NCBI RefSeq assembly: GCF_016807805.1
Contig: NZ_CP063362.1
Span: forward strand, 6,118,501 to 6,182,500
Reading direction: 5' to 3'
From: Xanthobacter dioxanivorans
GTDB lineage: Bacteria; Pseudomonadota; Alphaproteobacteria; Rhizobiales; Xanthobacteraceae
DNA length: 64,000 bases
Shown: positions 8,398 through 16,683 of the stretch, piece after piece
How the letters are laid out: every line of letters starts with the position of its first letter
How positions within the stretch are numbered: the first letter of the stretch is position 1
The notes under the pieces: generated by a model
What the model was told of the DNA's origin: nothing
What the model saw: the letters and a program-made list of their open reading frames with translations, nothing else
Databases searched by the model: none
Program-made: the position numbers and the translations under genes

Positions 8398-10430
8398 TCA
8401 CAAAGACTGGGCGAGGCGGACTCCTTCGTCGATCGCACGCAACGCATCGAGTTCAGCCGCCTCGGCCGCACCGCCGATCATCGTGGCGGAAATGCCACGG
8501 ACCGCAAGCGCCTCGATCAGCGTCCGCTCGGGTTCCTGTCCCGTACAGAGAACGATCGTGTCGGCGGCGATAACTTTTGTCTCGCCGTTCCAAATGACGT
8601 GGAGCCCCTCATCGTCGATACGCTGATAGATCACACCCGCGAAGGTCTCGACTCCATGTTTACGCAATGCGTTGCGCAGGATCCAGCCCGTCGAAATGCC
8701 AAGCCCCTGTCCCAGCTTGCTCGTCTTGCGCTGCAGCATCACCACTTTGCGCTTTGCAGGCACCGCGGCCAGCGGATCGCCCGCCAGCGCGCCGACATTC
8801 CTGAACTGTCCATCCACGCCCCATGTCTCGAAAAAGACCTCGTTCTCATTGGCCTCGGCCGGATGGGTGACAAGGAATTCGGCCACGTCATGGCCGATCC
8901 CGCCCGCGCCCATGATGGCCACGGTCTGTCCAGCCTCGCGCGCGCCGGAGAGGATCTCGGCATAGGTAGCGACCTTGGCATGGTCTATGCCCGGAAGGTC
9001 AGGGATGCGAGGGGTCACGCCGGTGGCGATCACCACATGGTCAAACCCGGCAAGATCGTCGGCAGTGGCGCGACAGCCCAGCCGCAGGGTGACGCCGTGC
9101 CTGTCCATCTGAGCGGCGGAATAACGCAGCGTTTCGTCGAACTCTTGCTTGCCCGGGGCCGCACGCGCCAGGTTGAGTTGCCCGCCCAGCCGGTTCTCTG
9201 CCTCGAAAAGTGTGACCGCGTGGCCAAGTCGCGCGGCCTCGGCCGCCGTGGCCATACCCGCCGCCCCGCCGCCGACGATCGCCACCTTCTTCGGGGTCTC
9301 GCTCGGCGTGTCACGGAATTCCGTCTCGCGGCCGGCGCGCGGATTGACAAGGCAGCTTACCGGACGGTCCGAGAAGATGAAATCCAGACATGCCTGATTG
9401 CAGGCGATGCAGGTGTTGATCTCATGGGCCCTACCCTCGCGAACTTTGCGCACGAAATGAGGGTCGGCGAGGAAGGGCCGCGCCATCGAGACCAAGTCGG
9501 CATCTCCCGAGGCCAGGATGTCCTCGGCGACCTCGGGGGTGTTGATTCGGTTCGAGGCCACGACCGGGATCGACACCGCCGCCTTCACGTTGGCCGCCGC
9601 CTTCCGCCAGGCACCACGCGGCACTGGATACGCGATCGTTGGCACGCGCGCCTCGTGCCAGCCGATTCCGGTGTTCAGAATGTCGGCGCCGGCGGCCTCG
9701 ATCTTGCGGGCGAGCGCGGCGATCTCTTCAGCGGGCGCGCCGCCCTCGACAAGATCGGCCGCAGAGATCCGATAGATGACCAGCAAATCCGGTCCGCAGC
9801 GGTCGCGCACTGCGCGCACGATTTCGACCGGGAAGCGGTGCCGGTTGTCGGCGCTGCCACCCCACTCGTCCTCGCGCTTGTTGGTGTGGGTCACGGTGAA
9901 TTCATTAATGAGATAGCCTTCGGAGCCCATGATCTCGACCCCGTCGAACCCTGCGGCCTGCGCGTTTGCCGCGGCGGTCGCGAAATCTTCTATGGTCCGT
10001 CGGATGTCCGCATCGGTCATCTCGCGCGGGGAATAGCGGTTTATCGGCGCCCGGATCGGCGAAGGTGCCACGCAACCTTCGAACTTGGCATAACGCCCGC
10101 GTGGCAGATCTGCGCGCAGATCAGGCTGCCTTCCTGATGGACCGCATCGCAAATCGGCTTGAGGCTCAGCACCTGCTGCGGATCGTCGAGCCGCGGACCT
10201 TCCGGATCGAACATGCCTTCGGCGTTGGGCGCAAAGCCGCCAGTCACGATGACTGCCGCTTCGCCGTGCGCGCGTTCACGATAGAACGCGACCTGTCTTT
10301 CGATACCGTTGGATTCGGTTTCAAGCCGCGTGTGCATCGAGCCCATAAGGACCCGGTTCCGCAGGTCGTGGACGCCTGCCCGGATCGGGGACAGCAATTT
10401 CTCGAAGGTTCTTCCGCGCCTGTCGGACAT
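8398..10430 (-). pseudogene. fadH: FadH-like 2,4-dienoyl-CoA reductase / NADH:flavin oxidoreductase, single frameshift
   Basis: Two overlapping frames together give a FadH-type protein of about 677 residues: an FMN TIM barrel, the iron-sulfur ligands CIACNQAC...C (the FadH spacing C-x2-C-x3-C-x11-C), and an FAD/NAD domain beginning VAIVGGGAAGMATA. The reading frame breaks in the expected ICHAG-RYAKF run. One C is missing near 10095 (GGCGTTAT where GGCCGTTAT would restore the frame). This is either a recent inactivating deletion or a sequencing error, because the rest looks intact. The start at 10430 follows GGGAGG. It is divergent from the dehydrogenase operon, with an operator between. The intact enzyme reduces conjugated dienoyl-CoAs. 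Confidence 0.82.
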
Positions 10431-10463
10431 ATCCACGTTCCCTCCCATTGCATCTTGCCAGAC

Positions 10464-10483
10464 ATTCTAACGTTTGTTAGGTT
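10464..10483. promoter_or_regulatory. Putative TetR operator 2 (ATTCTAAC-N4-GTTAGGTT)
   Basis: A 20-bp inverted repeat with spacer GTTT in the gap between the divergent fadH-like gene (start 10430) and the acyl-CoA dehydrogenase operon (start 10522). The left half-site is identical to that of the site at 56387 and differs by one base from that at 3174. Its position suits control of both directions. Confidence 0.7.
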
Positions 10484-10521
10484 TTTTGAAAAGCGGGATT
10501 CACAGGCGGGAGGGCCAGCAC

Positions 10522-11703
10522 GTGCAGTTTCAACCGACAGATGACCAGCAGGCGTTTCGAGAGACGGCACAGCGTTTCGCGCGTGAGAAACTCGCCGAGA
10601 GTTATCAGAAGCGGGCCACCGAACACGTGATGGATCGTGGGCTCATCAAGGAGATGGGAGCGCTTGGACTGATCGGCGCCGATCTGCCAGAGGAGTTCGG
10701 CGGGCTGGGCGAAAGCTCGGTCACGGCGGGATTGATCGTCGAGGAAATCGCTCGGGCCGATTTCAATGTCAGCTACATCCAGCTTCTGGGGTCGCTGATG
10801 GGCGGCATGGTCGCGAAACACGCGTCCCCCGAAATCGCCAAGGAATGGGTGGCCCGTGTCACGTCGGGTGAGGCGGTGATAGGGCTGGCATTGACCGAGC
10901 CGCGTGGCGGATCGGACGCGGCGAATCTGCAACTCAGGGCCGTCAAATCCGGCAGTGGCTGGCGACTGAACGGCGAGAAGACCTCGATGAGCTTCGCCGC
11001 GCAGGCTGATGCGGCAGTAGTCTTTGCCCGTACCGGCGATCCCGAGGGCGGATCGCGGGGCGTCAGCGCGTTCTTTGTGGGCCTGAACGAAAAGGGCATT
11101 AGCCGTACGCATTTCGACGACATAGGCACCAAGCCCGTGGGGCGCGGTTCGGTCTTCTTTGATGACGTTTTTGTGCCGTCTGAATGCATGATGGCCGAGC
11201 AGGACCGTGCCTTCGGCACGATCATGGCGGGCTTCGACTATTCCCGAGCACTGATCGGGCTGGAATGCCTAGGCGCAGCGCAGGCCTCGGTGGACGAAAC
11301 CTGGACTTATGTGCAGGAACGCGAAGCCTTCGGCGCGCCGCTGGCGCAGTATCAGGGGGTCAGCTTCCCGCTGGCCGAGGCCGAAACGCAGCTCACCATG
11401 ATGCGGCAGCTTTGCTACTACACGCTCGATCTGCGCGACCGTGGCCTGCCGCATACCAAGGAGGCGGCGATGTGCAAGTGGTACGTGCCGAAAACCGCGT
11501 GCGAGATCATCCATCAGTGCCTGATCCTGCACGGCCATTACGGCTATACCGTCGACCTGCCTCACCATCAGCGCTACAACGATGTTCTGGGCCTGCAGAT
11601 CGGCGACGGTACCGCGCAAATCCAGAAGCTCGTTATCGCGCGCGAGAAGGTCGGCCGCATGGCGTTGCAATACGACAAGAAGGCCAAGGGAGGCGCGAAG
11701 TGA
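10522..11703 (+). CDS. Acyl-CoA dehydrogenase
   Basis: Flavin-dependent acyl-CoA dehydrogenase of 393 residues from the GTG at 10522, preceded by GGGAGGG; the frame extends upstream only through the operator. Family marks are EEFGGLGESS, the FAD/substrate strand LTEPRGGSDAANLQLRA, the beta-barrel GVSAFFVGLNEKG, and a C-terminal region ending IGDGTAQIQKLVIAREKVGR. It introduces a C2-C3 double bond and passes electrons to ETF. It is the first gene of an operon running to 19655 and overlaps the next gene by GTGA. Chain length and branching of the substrate cannot be judged from sequence. Confidence 0.9.
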   Translation: MQFQPTDDQQAFRETAQRFAREKLAESYQKRATEHVMDRGLIKEMGALGLIGADLPEEFGGLGESSVTAGLIVEEIARADFNVSYIQLLGSLMGGMVAKHASPEIAKEWVARVTSGEAVIGLALTEPRGGSDAANLQLRAVKSGSGWRLNGEKTSMSFAAQADAAVVFARTGDPEGGSRGVSAFFVGLNEKGISRTHFDDIGTKPVGRGSVFFDDVFVPSECMMAEQDRAFGTIMAGFDYSRALIGLECLGAAQASVDETWTYVQEREAFGAPLAQYQGVSFPLAEAETQLTMMRQLCYYTLDLRDRGLPHTKEAAMCKWYVPKTACEIIHQCLILHGHYGYTVDLPHHQRYNDVLGLQIGDGTAQIQKLVIAREKVGRMALQYDKKAKGGAK

Positions 11704-12479
11704 GCGTTCCCGTCAATGTCCGTGTCGAGGGCAGCATCGGCATTATCGAGCTCGCCCGCCCGGACAAGTTCAACTGCCTGTCGCTGGAGGTCCATGAGTG
11801 CATCTCCAGGGCCCGCGAGAAATTTGAGGCGGACCGCGACATTCGTTCGATCCTGATCTGCGCACAGGGAAAGCACTTCTGCACCGGCGCCGACCTGACC
11901 GAGGTGAAAAGTAAGATTAAGGACGCGCAGGCGCTGGACCATTTCATCGCCTTTGGCATGGAAGGGCTTCGTAGGCTGGAACAGAGCCATCTCCCCGTGG
12001 TCGTTGCGGTGCAGGGCCTATGCTTGGCCGGCGGGCTTGAGCTGATGCTGTCCTGCGATGTCTGTTTCGCTGCGGATAGCGCTCAGTTCGGCGACCAGCA
12101 CGCGCAGTTCGGGCTGATCCCCGGCTGGGGCGGTAGCCAGCGGCTGACCCGGCTGATGGGCCTGCGCCGGGCGCTCGATCTGATGTTCTCGGCCCGCTGG
12201 CTGAAGGCGGACGAGGCGAAGGAGGCCCGACTGGTGAACTACGTCGTGCCGGATGAAGAGCTGCGCCAAGCGGCGTTGGACTACTGCGTGACGATCGGCA
12301 CCCGCTCACGCCCCGGCATTGCCGAGATGAAGCGCCTGGCACGCGAAGGCGCCGACATGGGCCTCGACCAGCAGATGCGGCTGGAGCGCGACGCTGCCGT
12401 GCGTGCGCTACGAAGCGAGGACGTGGCCGAAGGGCTAGATGCGTTCGAAAGCCGGCGCGTGCCGGCCTTCAAAGCCTGA
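11700..12479 (+). CDS. Enoyl-CoA hydratase/isomerase (crotonase) family protein
   Basis: 259-residue crotonase-fold protein, GTG start overlapping the preceding stop. The oxyanion-hole motifs are present (HFCTGADLTEV; LAGGLELMLSCD). The first catalytic Glu of hydratases (rat Glu144) is kept in GGLE, but the second (rat Glu164) is replaced by His in GDQHAQFGLIPGWGG, by eye alignment. It may therefore be an isomerase, hydrolase or altered hydratase. In this operon it would be expected to act on the carboxylase product (a glutaconyl-type CoA) or on the dehydrogenase product. Confidence 0.85.
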   Translation: MSVPVNVRVEGSIGIIELARPDKFNCLSLEVHECISRAREKFEADRDIRSILICAQGKHFCTGADLTEVKSKIKDAQALDHFIAFGMEGLRRLEQSHLPVVVAVQGLCLAGGLELMLSCDVCFAADSAQFGDQHAQFGLIPGWGGSQRLTRLMGLRRALDLMFSARWLKADEAKEARLVNYVVPDEELRQAALDYCVTIGTRSRPGIAEMKRLAREGADMGLDQQMRLERDAAVRALRSEDVAEGLDAFESRRVPAFKA

Positions 12480-12492
12480 CAAGAGGTGCGGG

Positions 12493-13653
12493 ATGGACTT
12501 CACGCTAAATGATGAGCAGCGCCAGATCTACGAATACGGCGCCCTGCTCGCGCAGAAATTCGACAATGCCTACTGGCTGGATCACGCCCGCCGGCATGCC
12601 TTTCCCAAAGAGATGTTCCAGCAGATTGCCGAGGACGGCTTCCTGGGCATCATGGTGCCCGAGGAATATGGCGGCGCCGGTCTCGGCATGACCGAGATGG
12701 CGCTCTTCATGGAGGGCACGGCGAACCACGGCATCCCGCTCCTGATGATGGTGGTCGGCCCCACCATGTCGCTGGCTCATATCGCCCGCCACGGGACCGA
12801 GTTCCACCGCAGAGAGCTCTTGCCGGCCGCCTGCCGAGGCGAGATCCAGTTCTGCTTCGCGATTACCGAACCCGGTGCGGGCTCGAATACGATAAAGGCC
12901 ACAACGCTCGCCAGGCGCAATGGCAACCGTTTTGGGCTAACGGGGGAAAAGACCTTCATCACCGGCGCCGACGTCTCCGACTACTGCCTCGTGGTGGCGC
13001 GCACCAAGGCTCACACCGAGGTCTCCCGCAAGACCGACGGCTTCACGCTTTTCGCCGTGGACCTGAAGAAGAAGGGCGTAGAAATGCAGCGCGTGAAGGT
13101 CTCGATCCCACTGCCGGAAGAACAATGGACGCTGTTCTTCGACGAGGTGGATCTCGGCCCCGAGGACGTTGTGGGCGAGGTGGACGACGGATTTTCGATC
13201 CTGTTCGATTCGCTCAATCCCGAACGTATCATCCTGGCGGCTCTTTGCTGCGGTATTGGCCGGTTCGCCTTACGGAAGGCAGTGGCCTATGCTTGCGAAC
13301 GCAACGTTTTCGACCAGCCGATCGGCGCGCATCAGGGCGTGCAGCATCCGATGGCCAAGGCCCACACGGCCGTGGAGATGGCGAGCCTGATGACCCGCCG
13401 CGCGGCTTGGGAATTCGACAACAAGCTTCCCGCCGGCGCCTCGTCGAACATGGCGAAATATGCCGCCGCCGAGGCCGGGATCGAAGCCGTGGACGCCGCC
13501 CTTCAGGCGCATGGCGGGTCGGGTTTCACGGAAGATACCGGGCTGTACGAGCTTTATCCGTTGGTCCGCCTGCTGCGCACCGCGCCGGTGAATCGTGAAC
13601 TGTGCCTCAGCTTTATTGGCGAGAAGGTGATGGGTCTGCCGCGTTCGTATTGA
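12493..13653 (+). CDS. Acyl-CoA dehydrogenase
   Basis: 386 residues from the ATG at 12493 (frame opens at 12439, inside the previous gene). It shows the family marks PEEYGGAGLGMTEMA, ITEPGAGSNTIKATTL, the flavin-binding GEKTFITGAD, and a C-terminal end GEKVMGLPRSY. It differs clearly from the dehydrogenase at 10522, so the operon holds two with presumably different substrates. It resembles the enzyme at 44688, sharing the C-terminal VMGLPRSY/VLGMPRSY end. Electrons would go to ETF; the only intact etf genes in the window are at 41305-42998. Confidence 0.9.
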   Translation: MDFTLNDEQRQIYEYGALLAQKFDNAYWLDHARRHAFPKEMFQQIAEDGFLGIMVPEEYGGAGLGMTEMALFMEGTANHGIPLLMMVVGPTMSLAHIARHGTEFHRRELLPAACRGEIQFCFAITEPGAGSNTIKATTLARRNGNRFGLTGEKTFITGADVSDYCLVVARTKAHTEVSRKTDGFTLFAVDLKKKGVEMQRVKVSIPLPEEQWTLFFDEVDLGPEDVVGEVDDGFSILFDSLNPERIILAALCCGIGRFALRKAVAYACERNVFDQPIGAHQGVQHPMAKAHTAVEMASLMTRRAAWEFDNKLPAGASSNMAKYAAAEAGIEAVDAALQAHGGSGFTEDTGLYELYPLVRLLRTAPVNRELCLSFIGEKVMGLPRSY

Positions 13654-13677
13654 CCGCGAGAGCCCAGGGAGGAAAGA

Positions 13678-15069
13678 ATGCAACATGGAATGCGCTTCCG
13701 GCGGGCCGATGCCGGCGCGAAGGCCAACGGCCGGTTCTGGCACGAGATCGAGGGCATGCCGCTCGACGAGGTGCGCCGCATCCAGGAAGAGCGGCTGGTC
13801 AAGCAAATGGCCTATCTCAGGGCCAACTCGCCTTTCTACCAGGACAAATTCGCTGCGGCCGGCGTCGATTTCGATGAGATCCGCACCATTGAGGATCTGC
13901 AGGGGCTGCCCTTCACCTACAAGGCCGAGATCCGCGAAAGCCTGTCGGCCGAGCCGCCTTTCGGCCGCCACCGCGCCGCGCCGATGGAAGACATCATCCA
14001 GATGCAGGCGTCCTCGGGGACGACCGGCAGCCCCTCCTACGTGGCGCTGACAGAATCCGATGCCGAGATGTGGCACGAGATGACGGCGCGCTGCTTCTTC
14101 GCCAACGGCGTGCGGCCCGGCGACATGGTGCTGCACGCCTTCTCGCTCGCCAAGGGCTTCGTGGGCGGCATCCCGGTGATGCAGGGCCTGCAATATATGG
14201 GCGCCATCGACGTGCCGGTGGGCGCCGACGGCGGCGTCGACCGGCTCCTGCGCGCCTGCGCCGACACGCGCCCTCGCTGCGTCGTCGGGGCGCCGAATTT
14301 CGTGATCCACCTGGCCGAAAAGGCCGAAGAGGTGCTGTGCGCCCCAGCGGGCAGGCTGGGCGTGGAACGAGTCGTCGTCGGAGGCGAGCCGGGCGGCGGC
14401 ATTCCGGCGATCCGCGCGAAGATCGAAAAACTCTGGGGCGCCACGTGCACCGAGATGATGGGCGGCACCGACCTGGGCGTGACCTACTGGGCCGAGTGCG
14501 ACCAGCGGTCGGGCATGCACATGGTCAACATGGACTATGTTTTGACCGAACTGCTCGACCCCGAGACCGGCAAGATCATCCCTTGGGCGGAGGGCGCCAG
14601 GGGCGAGCTGATCTACACCGCCCTCGGACGCCGGGCGAGCCCGCTGGTGCGCTTCCGCTCGGGCGATTTCATCGAGGTCCTGGGCACGACCTGCGCCTGC
14701 GGCCGGACGGGTCCCAAGATCCGCTGCACAGGGCGCACCGACGACATGCTGATCGTGCGCGGGGCCAACGTGTTTCCCTCGGCGATCAACAGCATCATCA
14801 ACGAGATGGTGCCGCAAACGAACGGCGTGATGCGTGTGGTGGCCGATTTCGAGGGCCACACCACGCAGGAAGCACTGAAGATCATAGTCGAACGCGGCCC
14901 CGACCGGGACCCAGACGGTGACGCGGAGCTGAAGAAGACGGTCGAGCAGCGCCTGCGCGACGCTTTGGTGTTCAGGGCCGATGTCCGGATCGTCGATGCC
15001 GGCACCTTCGAAAGGCCGGGCGCGGCCAAGGTGGCCTTCGTGTTGAAAAGGTACCCTGACCTGCCATGA
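13678..15069 (+). CDS. PaaK-type phenylacetate-CoA-ligase-family acyl-CoA ligase
   Basis: 463-residue AMP-forming ligase of the PaaK type. It has the N-terminal YLRANSPFYQDKF region, the P-loop QASSGTTGSPSYV, an A5-like segment TCTEMMGGTDLG, a Cys-containing hinge stretch (GTTCACGRTGPKIRCTGRTDDML) and the C-terminal PaaK-like lid (RGANVFPSAINSIINE). It should form a CoA thioester from an aryl or alicyclic acid with ATP. The start has GGAGG upstream, and the stop overlaps the carboxyltransferase start by ATGA. Unlike the related proteins at 26790 and 50757, its P-loop is intact. Confidence 0.88.
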   Translation: MQHGMRFRRADAGAKANGRFWHEIEGMPLDEVRRIQEERLVKQMAYLRANSPFYQDKFAAAGVDFDEIRTIEDLQGLPFTYKAEIRESLSAEPPFGRHRAAPMEDIIQMQASSGTTGSPSYVALTESDAEMWHEMTARCFFANGVRPGDMVLHAFSLAKGFVGGIPVMQGLQYMGAIDVPVGADGGVDRLLRACADTRPRCVVGAPNFVIHLAEKAEEVLCAPAGRLGVERVVVGGEPGGGIPAIRAKIEKLWGATCTEMMGGTDLGVTYWAECDQRSGMHMVNMDYVLTELLDPETGKIIPWAEGARGELIYTALGRRASPLVRFRSGDFIEVLGTTCACGRTGPKIRCTGRTDDMLIVRGANVFPSAINSIINEMVPQTNGVMRVVADFEGHTTQEALKIIVERGPDRDPDGDAELKKTVEQRLRDALVFRADVRIVDAGTFERPGAAKVAFVLKRYPDLP

Positions 15070-16673
15070 CAAAGCTGAAATCCCTGCTCGACACCGGGTC
15101 GGAAGACTTCCGGACCAACGCCGCGCATTACCGCGCCAAGGTGGCCGAGCTGCACGCGCTGCGGCGCAGCCAGCGCGTCGGCGGGCCGGAAAGCGCACGG
15201 GCGCGCCACGCGAAGAAGGGCAAGATCCTGCCGCGCGAGCGCGTCGAGCGGCTGATCGACCCGGGCATGCCGTTCCTCGAACTCGGCGAACTCGCCGGCC
15301 TCGATAAGTATGACGGCCTGCCGCCCGGCGCGGGGATCATCACCGGCATCGGCGTGATCGAGGGCCGCCACTGCATGATCATCGCCAACGACGCCACCGT
15401 GAAGGGAGGCACCTATTTCGGCATGACCTGCCGTAAGCACGTGCGCGCCCAGCGGATCGCCTGGGCCAATCGCCTGCCGGTCGTCACACTGGTCGATTCC
15501 GGCGGCGCGTTTCTGCCTGACCAGGAGAACATCTTCCCCGACGAAGGCCAGTTCGGCTCGATATTTCACAACCAGGTCGGGATGTCGGGCGACGGCGTGC
15601 CGCAGATCGCCGTGGTCATGGGCCCCTGCACCGCCGGCGGCGCCTATATCCCGGCGCTTTGCGACGAGGTGGTCATCGTGCGCGGCCAGGGCTTCATGTA
15701 TCTCGGCGGGCCGGAACTCACCTTCGCGGCCACTGGGGAGAAGGTCGACAACGAGACCCTCGGCGGCGGCAAGATGCACTGCTCGGTCTCGGGCGTGACC
15801 GACCATCTCGCAGAGGACGACGCCCACGCGCTCGCCATCACGCGAGAGATCGTCACGCACCTGGGCGAGAAGCCCTCCCCGCGCAAGACCCCGGCGCCGC
15901 CGCGCCCCCCGGCCTACCCGGTGGAAGAGATCTACGGCATCGTCAGCCGTGACCCCAAAGTACCCACCGAGAACCGCGAGATCGTCGCGCGGCTGGTCGA
16001 CGGCAGCGAGTTTCACGAGTTCAAGCCGCTCTACGGCGACACCTTGATGACCGGCTGGGGCCGCATTCACGGGCATGAGGTGGGAATTCTCGCCAATACC
16101 GGCGTGCTGTTCGTCGAAGCGGCGCTGAAGGCCACGCATTTCATCAATCTGTGCGCGCAGCGCGACATCCCGCTGCTGTTCCTGGCCGATGTCAACGGCT
16201 TCATGGTGGGCCGCGAGGTCGAGCAGATGGGAATCGCCAAGGCGGGCGCCAAGATGATCACCGCCATGTCCTCGGCGCGGGTACCGAAGTTCACCATCAT
16301 CACCGGCGGTTCGTACGGAGCAGGATACCTGGCCATGCTGGGCCGCCCCTTCCAGCCCGACGCGATGTTCGCCTGGCCGACCGGCCGCGCTGCGATCATG
16401 GGGCCGGAACAGGCGGCGAGCGTCCTGGCCCAGGTGCGCGCTCAGATCAACGAACGCGAGGGCAAGACATGGACGAAGGAGGAGGAAGAGGCCTTCAAGG
16501 CACCGATCCGCAAGGAATACGAGGACTTCCAGGGCGCCTACAACTTCGCCTCGAACCTCTGGGTCGACAGCGTGATCGAACCCTGCGAGACCCGCGACAT
16601 CATGGCGCTGCTGCTCGACATCACCTCACGGCGTCCAAAGGTCGAAACCCATTTCGGCGTGTTTAGGATGTGA
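15066..16673 (+). CDS. Acyl-CoA carboxylase carboxyltransferase (beta) subunit
   Basis: 535 residues, the length of 3-methylcrotonyl-/geranyl-CoA carboxylase beta chains. Crotonase-like N and C halves are visible: GGTYFGMTCRKHVRAQRIA and LVDSGGAFLPDQENIFPDEGQFG in the first, LFLADVNGFMVGREVEQMGIAKAGAKM and ITGGSYGAGYLAMLGR with FAWPTGRAAIMG in the second. The FMVG segment and overall pattern resemble the MCC/GCC group more than propionyl-CoA carboxylase. It transfers CO2 from carboxybiotin to an acyl-CoA. It is coupled to the ligase before it, with the biotin subunit 11 bases downstream. Confidence 0.88.
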   Translation: MTKLKSLLDTGSEDFRTNAAHYRAKVAELHALRRSQRVGGPESARARHAKKGKILPRERVERLIDPGMPFLELGELAGLDKYDGLPPGAGIITGIGVIEGRHCMIIANDATVKGGTYFGMTCRKHVRAQRIAWANRLPVVTLVDSGGAFLPDQENIFPDEGQFGSIFHNQVGMSGDGVPQIAVVMGPCTAGGAYIPALCDEVVIVRGQGFMYLGGPELTFAATGEKVDNETLGGGKMHCSVSGVTDHLAEDDAHALAITREIVTHLGEKPSPRKTPAPPRPPAYPVEEIYGIVSRDPKVPTENREIVARLVDGSEFHEFKPLYGDTLMTGWGRIHGHEVGILANTGVLFVEAALKATHFINLCAQRDIPLLFLADVNGFMVGREVEQMGIAKAGAKMITAMSSARVPKFTIITGGSYGAGYLAMLGRPFQPDAMFAWPTGRAAIMGPEQAASVLAQVRAQINEREGKTWTKEEEEAFKAPIRKEYEDFQGAYNFASNLWVDSVIEPCETRDIMALLLDITSRRPKVETHFGVFRM

Positions 16674-16683
16674 GGCGGCCATA

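Noticed and set aside
8599..10137. Long plus-strand open frame opposite the fadH-like gene
   Set aside because: Its protein has no recognisable motif, while the minus strand carries a clear flavin/iron-sulfur enzyme. High GC content makes long antisense frames common.
13270..15198. Long minus-strand open frame opposite dehydrogenase and PaaK-type ligase genes
   Set aside because: His/Gly/Ala/Arg-rich translation with no domain signature; the plus-strand genes explain the sequence fully. The same applies to 14613-16139, 32137-33852 and 5560-6879.
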